From Campylobacterales bacterium (GTDB lineage Bacteria > Campylobacterota > Campylobacteria > Campylobacterales > QNZT01), in NCBI GenBank assembly GCA_027056215.1, contig JALULO010000062.1:1-13513 (forward strand): a DNA stretch of 13,513 nt. Reading direction: 5' to 3'. The notes beneath the pieces were generated by a model that was not told the origin of the DNA, made no database searches, and saw only the letters and a program-made list of their open reading frames with translations. Made by a program: the position numbers and the translations under genes. Positions 1 through 5,716 of this stretch are shown here, piece by piece; within the stretch, counting starts at the first letter, position 1; each line of letters opens with the position of its first letter.

Positions 1-693
1 GCGATGTATAAAGCAAGAAAGCGAAAAGGGACATTGAAAGATCCAGATGCACCTACTAAATTTGTAGCATTTGGTGGTGATGGTTCTACTTATGACATCG
101 GTTTTCAATGGTTAAGTGGAGCGGTTGAGAGAGGACATGATTTCACATACATCTGTCTTGACAATGAAAACTATGCCAATACAGGTGGACAGAGAAGTTC
201 TGCTACACCAATTGGTGCAAGTACTTCAACATCTCCAGCAGGTCGTGTAAGTTATGGTGAAAAACAAAAGAAAAAAGATATGATCGCTATCATGGCAGCT
301 CATGGTGCACCATATGTGGCACAGCTTGCACCAAACAAATGGAAAAGTATGGTAAAAGGTTTTCAGACAGCATTGGCAACTGAAGGACCTTGTTTTATCA
401 ATACTGTTTCTGCTTGTACAACAGAATGGAAATTTGATCCAAAAGATACTATTCATATCACTGATCTTGCAACTGACACATTAATGTTTCCAGTATATGA
501 GATCATTGATGGTACACAGTTAAATATTTTATACCGTCCTAAAAATGTTTTACCTGTAGAAGAGTATCTTTCAGCCCAAGGAAGATATAGACATCTATTT
601 AAACCTGAAAACAAACATGTTATAGAGCAGATTCAAAAAGATATTGACGAAAAATGGGAATATCTTCAAAGAAGAGAAGAAGCAAAAGTATAA
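1..693 (+). CDS. porB: Pyruvate:ferredoxin oxidoreductase, beta subunit (5' end outside window)
   Basis: C-terminal part (about 230 codons) of the thiamine-diphosphate subunit of pyruvate:ferredoxin/flavodoxin oxidoreductase, a cytoplasmic enzyme that interconverts pyruvate and acetyl-CoA with a low-potential electron carrier. The reading frame is open to the left edge, so the ATG at base 4 is probably internal; the N-terminal CxxC-bearing part is missing. The TPP/Mg site is visible as GDGSTYDIGFQ followed by LDNENYANTGGQRS (residues 25-64, counting from that ATG), the signature of the pyruvate-type enzymes rather than the 2-oxoglutarate ones. Cys138 in SACTTEW sits where related beta subunits carry an Fe-S ligand Cys. 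In related bacteria the other subunit genes lie just upstream, which fits porB being last in an operon: a terminator follows. Identity is confident; the exact substrate is inferred from family motifs. Confidence 0.93.
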   Translation, partial: AMYKARKRKGTLKDPDAPTKFVAFGGDGSTYDIGFQWLSGAVERGHDFTYICLDNENYANTGGQRSSATPIGASTSTSPAGRVSYGEKQKKKDMIAIMAAHGAPYVAQLAPNKWKSMVKGFQTALATEGPCFINTVSACTTEWKFDPKDTIHITDLATDTLMFPVYEIIDGTQLNILYRPKNVLPVEEYLSAQGRYRHLFKPENKHVIEQIQKDIDEKWEYLQRREEAKV

Positions 694-716
694 AGAAGAT
701 AAATTTTATAGTTTTT

Positions 717-738
717 AAAGGGGCACTTGCCCCTTTTT
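717..738 (+). terminator. Intrinsic terminator after porB
   Basis: Perfect 8-bp stem AAAGGGGC / GCCCCTTT (717-724 with 729-736), a 4-base loop ACTT, and a T run. It lies 23 bases after the porB stop. It should separate the por operon from the next gene, whose -10 box starts only 5 bases downstream. Confidence 0.88.
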
Positions 739-742
739 AGTA

Positions 743-748
743 TATAAT
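743..748 (+). promoter_or_regulatory. -10 box of the prephenate dehydratase gene
   Basis: A perfect TATAAT between the porB terminator and the ATG at 755. No -35 hexamer is seen at the usual distance, where the terminator stem lies; Campylobacterota housekeeping promoters often lack one. The expected transcription start, 5-9 bases past the box, falls on or next to the ATG, so the message would have no or almost no leader. Confidence 0.55.
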
Positions 749-754
749 ATTAGC

Positions 755-1600
755 ATGACAAATAAAATAGCATATCAGGGTGTTAAAGGCGCTTACTCTG
801 AACAAGCATGTAAAAGTGCATATCCCAATCTTACTCCCATTCCATGTGATAGTTTCCAAGAAGCGATGTGGCTTTCGGAAAATGGTGATGCATATCTTTC
901 TATGATTCCTCTTGAAAACTCCACTGCCGGACGTGTTGAAGAGATATATAGGCTTATACCGAAGATGAAACTGCATGTTATAGGTGAGCATTTTGAGCCT
1001 GTTACGCACTGTTTACTAGGTACAAAAGATACAACATTAAAAGATATTAGAACGGTTGCATCTCATCCACAGGCTTTGGCACAATGTCATAATAATATAT
1101 CCATGCTTGGTCTCGAAGCTATAGCAAAACTTGATACAGCAGGTGCTGCAAAAGAGATTGCTGTACTAAATGATCCTTCTAAAACTGCGATTGCCTCAAA
1201 ATTGGCAGCAGATATTTATGATTTACAAATTTTAAAAGAGCATTTTGAAGATGTTCCAGGCAACACAACGCGTTTTTTTATTCTCTCAGCTGAAAAGGTT
1301 ATGCCCCAATATGATCCTACTCTTCCTTTTATTACATCATTGATATTTCAGGTAAGGAATATTCCTGCATCATTGTATAAAGCTTTAGGCGGATTTGCGA
1401 CGAATAGTATCAATTTATTGAAAATAGAAAGTTACATGAGCAATAATCTTACACAAGGTAGTCAGTTTCATGTCGATATAGATGGACATATTGATTCAAA
1501 GCCTATGAGACTAGCGTTAGAAGAGTTGGCTTTTTTTGCTGATGAGGTTAGGATACTGGGTTGTTTTGAAAGTCATAGATTTCGCTGTAAATTATCATAA
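755..1600 (+). CDS. pheA: Prephenate dehydratase, single-domain type with C-terminal ACT domain
   Basis: Converts prephenate to phenylpyruvate in phenylalanine synthesis (cytoplasm). The 281 residues comprise a dehydratase domain (about 4-178) with the catalytic TTRF motif at 171-174, then an ACT domain (about 195-270). There is no N-terminal chorismate mutase domain, unlike the fused P-protein of many proteobacteria. The ACT motifs differ from the classic phenylalanine-binding GALV and ESRP: here PASLY (204-208) and ESYM (225-228). The run RNIPASLYKALGGFATN and the end RILGCFESHRFR closely resemble, from memory, alphaproteobacterial prephenate dehydratases. The start at 755 is chosen because conserved N-terminal sequence (KIAYQGVKGAYSE) begins at once and no other start is near; no Shine-Dalgarno precedes it. 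It has its own promoter and stands alone. Arogenate dehydratase activity is a possible alternative or addition. Confidence 0.9.
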   Translation: MTNKIAYQGVKGAYSEQACKSAYPNLTPIPCDSFQEAMWLSENGDAYLSMIPLENSTAGRVEEIYRLIPKMKLHVIGEHFEPVTHCLLGTKDTTLKDIRTVASHPQALAQCHNNISMLGLEAIAKLDTAGAAKEIAVLNDPSKTAIASKLAADIYDLQILKEHFEDVPGNTTRFFILSAEKVMPQYDPTLPFITSLIFQVRNIPASLYKALGGFATNSINLLKIESYMSNNLTQGSQFHVDIDGHIDSKPMRLALEELAFFADEVRILGCFESHRFRCKLS

Positions 1601-1616
1601 ATTCAGATAAAAATTG

Positions 1617-1625
1617 TGTTATAAT
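1617..1625 (+). promoter_or_regulatory. Extended -10 promoter of luxS-bioA
   Basis: TGTTATAAT, a perfect extended -10 (TGn plus TATAAT), lies in the 52-base gap between the pheA-type gene and luxS. It predicts a start near 1632 and a leader of about 20 bases holding the luxS ribosome site AAGGA (1641-1645). No -35 box is evident. Confidence 0.7.
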
Positions 1626-1652
1626 ACTAAAAAATAAAATAAGGATATAGAT

Positions 1653-2162
1653 ATGCCAATGTTAGATAGTTTTATGGTTGACCATACAAAGATGATAGCA
1701 CCTGCAGTTAGGATTGCAAAGACGATGAGTACTCCATGTGGAGATACTATAACAGTATTTGATTTAAGATTTTACAAACCAAATAAGGATCTTTTTACAG
1801 AAAAAGCGATACATACTTTTGAACATCTTTTTGCTGGATTTATCAGGGATCATTTAAATAGCGACAAAGTTGAGATTATTGATGTTTCCCCAATGGGTTG
1901 TAGAACAGGATTTTATATGAGCCTTTTGGGAAGTCCTAGTGAAAAAGAAGTAGCTAAAGCTTGGAAGAGAGCCATGAAAGATATATTGGCAGTAAAAAAG
2001 AAAAAAGATATACCAGAGTTAAATATCTATCAGTGCGGTACATATAAAATGCATTCACTCAAACAAGCAAAAAAAGTAGCAAAATATGTCCTTAAAAAAA
2101 GCATAGGAGTTATGAATAACGAAGCGTTAAAGCTAGATGAGGCACTTTTAAAAAATTTATAA
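1653..2162 (+). CDS. luxS: S-ribosylhomocysteine lyase LuxS
   Basis: Cleaves S-ribosylhomocysteine to homocysteine and 4,5-dihydroxy-2,3-pentanedione, the precursor of autoinducer-2; it recycles the by-product of SAM-dependent methylation. The 169 residues are of normal length. The metal site is intact: HTFEH (His54, Glu57, His58) and Cys128 in YQCGTYKMHS; the catalytic Cys83 lies in SPMGCRTGFYMS. The start has a good ribosome site, AAGGA at 1641-1645, 7 bases from the ATG. It is first in a two-gene unit: its TAA stop shares one base with the bioA ATG, so the two are probably translationally coupled. Whether AI-2 serves signalling here or is only a by-product cannot be told from this window. 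Confidence 0.97.
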   Translation: MPMLDSFMVDHTKMIAPAVRIAKTMSTPCGDTITVFDLRFYKPNKDLFTEKAIHTFEHLFAGFIRDHLNSDKVEIIDVSPMGCRTGFYMSLLGSPSEKEVAKAWKRAMKDILAVKKKKDIPELNIYQCGTYKMHSLKQAKKVAKYVLKKSIGVMNNEALKLDEALLKNL

Positions 2163-3451
2163 TGCTTACAAATAAGATGATGAGAGAACGTGATCTTGCC
2201 AAAATATGGCATCCATGTTCTCAGATGAAAGATTATGAAACACTCCCTTTTATCCCCATAAAGTCTGGTAAAGGTGTTTATCTTCAAGACTTTGATAACA
2301 ATACTTATCTTGATGCTATCAGTTCATGGTGGGTGAATCTTTTTGGGCATGCTAATCCTTATATCAATGAGAAGATTAAAGAACAGCTAGAGACACTCGA
2401 ACATGTTATTTTTGCAGGTTTTACGCATGAAAGTGCCATTTTACTTGCTGAACGACTTGTTAAATTAGCACCAGAAGGGTTGGATAAAGTTTTTTTTGCA
2501 GACAATGGTTCAAGTGCGATCGAAATAGCTTTAAAGATGAGTTTTCAATACTACAAAAACCAAGGTGAAGTACGTGATATCTTTATCTCTTTAGAAAACT
2601 CTTATCATGGTGAAACGATGGGTGCTTTGGCGGTTGGTGATGTTGCACTGTACAAAGAGATTTACAATGAAATCTTGATCAAAACAGTACAAGCAAAATC
2701 TCCAGCACTGGTTGATGAAGATGAAGCATTGCACTCTATGGAAGAACTTTTTAAAACGTATCAAAACAAAATCAGTGCTGTCGTTATAGAGCCATTGGTT
2801 CAGTGTGCCGGTTCGATGGCGATGTATGATGCAAGTTATATTACGAGATTAAAAGCTTTATGTGAGCGATATGGTGTATTTCTCATAGCAGATGAGATTG
2901 CCGTTGGATTTGGAAGAACAGGGACTATGTTTGCTTGTGAACAAGCAGATGTTACACCTGATTTTTTATGTCTTTCAAAAGGGATCACGGGAGGCTATTT
3001 ACCTTTGTCATGCGTGCTTACAAGTGATAAAATTTACAGTGCTTTTTATTGCGATTATAGCGAGGGAAAATCATTTTTAGATTCTCACAGTTATACGGGA
3101 AATGCCCTTGCTTGTGCTGCGGCAAATGCTACACTGGATCTTTTTGAAAAAGAGCATATAATTGAAAACAATAGTGTAAAAATAGATCTTTTAAATGCTT
3201 TAACACAAAGATTTTATGAATTGCCAAATGTCAAAGAAGTACGTCAAAAAGGAATGATAGCAGCAGTTGAACTTGATGGATTTGCTCCAGAAAAACGTAT
3301 AGGTTTGGAGATTTATAAGTATGCACTAAAACATGAAGTTTTACTACGTCCACTTGGCAATGTCGTCTATTTTATGCCGCCTTTTGTTATCTCAGATACA
3401 CAAATGCAAAAGATGACAGATGTAGCTTATGATGCGATTAAAAGGTTATGA
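2162..3451 (+). CDS. bioA: Adenosylmethionine-8-amino-7-oxononanoate aminotransferase BioA
   Basis: PLP enzyme of biotin synthesis that makes 7,8-diaminopelargonate from 8-amino-7-oxononanoate, classically with SAM as amino donor. The 429 residues match the usual length of this class-III aminotransferase. Visible sites: IWHPCSQM near the N-terminus, the SSWW pair (Trp56, Trp57), SYHGET (148-151), DEIAVGFGRTG with PLP-binding Asp244, the Schiff-base lysine Lys273 in LSKGITGGY, and Arg396 in LLRPLGN. Two substrate-pocket positions differ from the E. coli enzyme: Tyr17 of WHPY is Cys19 here, and Asp147 of HGDT is Glu151. Its ATG overlaps the luxS stop by one base. It ends convergently with the membrane-protein gene on the other strand, the two overlapping by 6 bases, with no terminator between them. 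Confidence 0.94.
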   Translation: MLTNKMMRERDLAKIWHPCSQMKDYETLPFIPIKSGKGVYLQDFDNNTYLDAISSWWVNLFGHANPYINEKIKEQLETLEHVIFAGFTHESAILLAERLVKLAPEGLDKVFFADNGSSAIEIALKMSFQYYKNQGEVRDIFISLENSYHGETMGALAVGDVALYKEIYNEILIKTVQAKSPALVDEDEALHSMEELFKTYQNKISAVVIEPLVQCAGSMAMYDASYITRLKALCERYGVFLIADEIAVGFGRTGTMFACEQADVTPDFLCLSKGITGGYLPLSCVLTSDKIYSAFYCDYSEGKSFLDSHSYTGNALACAAANATLDLFEKEHIIENNSVKIDLLNALTQRFYELPNVKEVRQKGMIAAVELDGFAPEKRIGLEIYKYALKHEVLLRPLGNVVYFMPPFVISDTQMQKMTDVAYDAIKRL

Positions 3452-4036
3452 CGGCTTGATCTCATGGATAAGTTGGTCATAGACTTCACTGGTTGTTTCA
3501 AATTGGTCTTTTGTTGCATTTTTTGTTTTTGAGATTTCATGTTTCATGATTTTGACAAGATTATTAACCCGTTTTGTTACTTCTCGTTTACATCCATTTT
3601 TCTCTTGCTCTATACAGATTTCAATCATCTTGATAAGTTGTGGTAACAAAGAGTTGGTCATTTTAGTATACAGATCACTATAAGCACGTTTTTGTATAAA
3701 ATCTTTAAATGTTTTTTGCTGATGTTTGCTCAATTCCCACATATTTTGGATCGTGGCAACTTGGTTATTGATGTTGTCATGTTTGTGTGACTTTTCTGTT
3801 TCACGTTGTTTGGCGATTTTTTCGAGAGCTTTATGCTCTTTGGATCTTTTGATTGTAAGTTTAGTCGTTTTTTTATTTTTTTTTATTTTGAAATATAGTG
3901 AGACAACAATTGTTAAATAAATAAAAAGACCAATAGAAAGAGATAACGAAATAAGACCATCTAAAAAGGGTAGTATGATAGATGCTACAAATATGCCAAA
4001 TAAAAAATAAGTCAGTCTTGTGTCTAGTCGAATCAT
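3446..4036 (-). CDS. Unrecognised two-helix membrane protein
   Basis: Family not recognised. The 196 residues begin with two hydrophobic segments (about 8-25 and 27-49) separated by a short turn (LPFLDG), then a very basic stretch (KIKKNKKTTKLTIKRSK, 50-66) that by the positive-inside rule places the rest in the cytoplasm. Residues 67-196 are hydrophilic, rich in Lys, Glu and Gln, and look almost wholly helical, possibly coiled coil, with no catalytic-looking motif. The ATG lies 6 bases after the leuA stop, so the two are probably cotranscribed; the ribosome site is weak, which fits coupling to leuA translation. Its 3' end overlaps that of bioA by 6 bases. A leucine-related function cannot be inferred from position alone. 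The frame is long, intact and biased like its neighbours, so it is very likely a real gene. Confidence 0.8.
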   Translation of the reverse strand: MIRLDTRLTYFLFGIFVASIILPFLDGLISLSLSIGLFIYLTIVVSLYFKIKKNKKTTKLTIKRSKEHKALEKIAKQRETEKSHKHDNINNQVATIQNMWELSKHQQKTFKDFIQKRAYSDLYTKMTNSLLPQLIKMIEICIEQEKNGCKREVTKRVNNLVKIMKHEISKTKNATKDQFETTSEVYDQLIHEIKPS

Positions 4037-4042
4037 GTTTTT

Positions 4043-5593
4043 CTAAATACCGCCTCTGTCTCTTTTATGCATACTCTCTTTTTGAAAAGAATAAGCATTT
4101 AAAGCACTGATATATGCTTTTGCACTTGCTACCATTGTATCAATACTTAAACCATGTCCCGTAAAACTTGGCAGCGCCTCATCAAAAGTGACTTTAACGG
4201 TGACTTTCGCAAGTGCATCTTTTCCTTTTGTTACTGCTGTAACTTTATAATCTTTGAGTTCGCCTTTGATCATACTGATGCGGTCGATAGTTTTAAAAAT
4301 AGCATCCATTGTACCGTTTCCAATACCTGCATCTGTTGTTTGCATCTCTTTATATTCGATACAGACTGCAGCGCTTGGCATACCGTTCATACAGTCATTG
4401 ATTTGAAGATTTTTTAGCGTATAAAGTTGTGGAATTTTGACAATCTCATCAGTGATGATAGCACGTAGATCATCATCAAAAATCTCTTTTTTCTTGTCTG
4501 CCAGTAGTTTAAATCGTTCAAATGATTGATTTAATTCTTCCTCACTGAGTTGATATCCCAATGATTGTATTTTATCTTTAAAAGCATGCCGACCGGATAA
4601 TTTTCCTAAAACTATGGTATTTGCGTTTGTTAGTCCTATATCCTCAGCCTTCATGATTTCATATGTCTCTTGATGTTTAAGTACGCCATCTTGGTGAATT
4701 CCACTCTCATGAGCAAAAGCATTTTTACCAACTATAGCTTTATTGGGTTGTGGTACAATTCCAGTGATATTTGCGACTAGACGACTTGCAGGATAAATCT
4801 CTTTTGTATTGATATTGGTATCTAATCCATTGAAAAAATCATGTCTCGTTTTAAGGGTCATAACAATCTCTTCCATCGCAGCATTTCCAGCCCGTTCACC
4901 CAGCCCGTTGATAGTACACTCAATTTGTCGTGCACCATTTTGAACACATGCCAAAGAGTTTGCAACTGCAAGCCCCAGATCATTGTGACAGTGAACAGAA
5001 AGAATAGCACGATTTTTGACAAAGGCATGTAACTCTTTGATCAATGCTCCCATCTCTTCAGGCATACGATATCCTACGGTATCTGGGATATTAAGTGTTG
5101 TAGCACCAGCTTCGATAACTGCATCAAGTATCTCTTTGAGAAAAGGCAGTTCACTTCTTCCTGCATCTTCACAGCTAAACTCTACATCATCTGTAAATGT
5201 TTTAGCATAGCTAACAGCTTCTACGGCTTTTTTGATAACTTGCTCAGGAGCCATTTGCAGTTTATATTGCATATGGATAGGACTTGTTGCTATGAAAGTA
5301 TGGATACGTTTGTGTTTGGCAAATGCTATAGCGTCTCCGGCTGCTTTTATATCACGACCAAGTGCACGTGCAAGAGAACATACTGTAGAAGTCTCAATCA
5401 CTTTCGAGATATTTTCAATAGCTTCAAAATCTCCGGGACTTGCTGCCGCGAATCCAGCCTCGATGATGTCAACATTAAGTTTTTGGAGTTGAATTGCAAT
5501 TTGAATTTTTTCTTCCATATTCATAGAAGCACCAGGGCTCTGTTCCCCATCTCTGAGTGTAGTATCAAATATTTTAACGATATTATTATTCAT
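4043..5593 (-). CDS. leuA: 2-isopropylmalate synthase LeuA
   Basis: Condenses acetyl-CoA with 2-oxoisovalerate, the first committed step of leucine synthesis. The 516 residues have the usual two-part layout: a catalytic HMGL-like TIM barrel (about 5-275) with FDTTLRDGEQSPGASM (Arg14 catalytic, Asp15 metal) and HCHNDLG (His201, His203 metal); the GERAGNAAMEE segment; then a linker with FAHESGIHQDG (294-304) and the C-terminal leucine-sensing LeuA dimer domain (about 385-500). I chose the ATG at 5593 over the GTG at 5602 because family members begin directly before this motif and neither start has a strong ribosome site. Feedback inhibition by leucine is expected from the regulatory domain. The unknown membrane-protein gene follows after 6 bases. 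Confidence 0.95.
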   Translation of the reverse strand: MNNNIVKIFDTTLRDGEQSPGASMNMEEKIQIAIQLQKLNVDIIEAGFAAASPGDFEAIENISKVIETSTVCSLARALGRDIKAAGDAIAFAKHKRIHTFIATSPIHMQYKLQMAPEQVIKKAVEAVSYAKTFTDDVEFSCEDAGRSELPFLKEILDAVIEAGATTLNIPDTVGYRMPEEMGALIKELHAFVKNRAILSVHCHNDLGLAVANSLACVQNGARQIECTINGLGERAGNAAMEEIVMTLKTRHDFFNGLDTNINTKEIYPASRLVANITGIVPQPNKAIVGKNAFAHESGIHQDGVLKHQETYEIMKAEDIGLTNANTIVLGKLSGRHAFKDKIQSLGYQLSEEELNQSFERFKLLADKKKEIFDDDLRAIITDEIVKIPQLYTLKNLQINDCMNGMPSAAVCIEYKEMQTTDAGIGNGTMDAIFKTIDRISMIKGELKDYKVTAVTKGKDALAKVTVKVTFDEALPSFTGHGLSIDTMVASAKAYISALNAYSFQKESMHKRDRGGI

Positions 5594-5617
5594 GTTTATC
5601 ACTTATGCTTTTTTGAG

Positions 5618-5623
5618 ATTATG
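5618..5623 (-). promoter_or_regulatory. Possible -10 box of leuA
   Basis: Read on the minus strand, CATAAT lies in a very AT-rich stretch 24 bases before the leuA ATG, giving a leader of roughly 17 bases. No -35 box and no TGn extension are seen, and several other AT hexamers are nearby, so the exact box is uncertain. A promoter somewhere here is likely, because the preceding gene ftsH ends 123 bases upstream. Confidence 0.3.
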
Positions 5624-5656
5624 ATATATTAATAATTAAAAAGGGGTTAATTTTGC

Positions 5657-5705
5657 TAGGAATCCGACAGACTCCTAAGGAATGCACATTAAAGCGATTC
5701 CCTAT
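5657..5705. repeat. Two small hairpins / nested inverted repeats between ftsH and leuA
   Basis: AGGAATCCGACAGACTCCT (5658-5676) folds on the minus strand as an 8-bp stem with two G.U pairs and a 3-base loop. Next to it, GGAATGC (5679-5685) pairs with GC and ATTCC (5694-5701), with one bulged base and an 8-base loop. As an alternative, TAGGAATC (5657-5664) can pair with GATTCC plus TA (5696-5705, one bulged C), enclosing everything. Neither hairpin is followed directly by a T run on the minus strand, so a standard ftsH terminator is not clear. It could be a leuA leader element, an RNA-processing site, or a remnant of a small transposable repeat. Confidence 0.45.
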
Positions 5706-5716
5706 TGATATGGTTA

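Noticed and set aside
5594..5602. GTG at 5602 as the leuA start
   Set aside because: It adds only Met-Ile-Asn, and the ATG at 5593 is the better codon and matches the usual distance to the FDTTLRDGEQ motif.
5232..5632. Open frames of 86 and 130 codons opposite the 5' half of leuA
   Set aside because: They lie wholly or mostly inside leuA coding sequence on the other strand and show no family resemblance or ribosome site.
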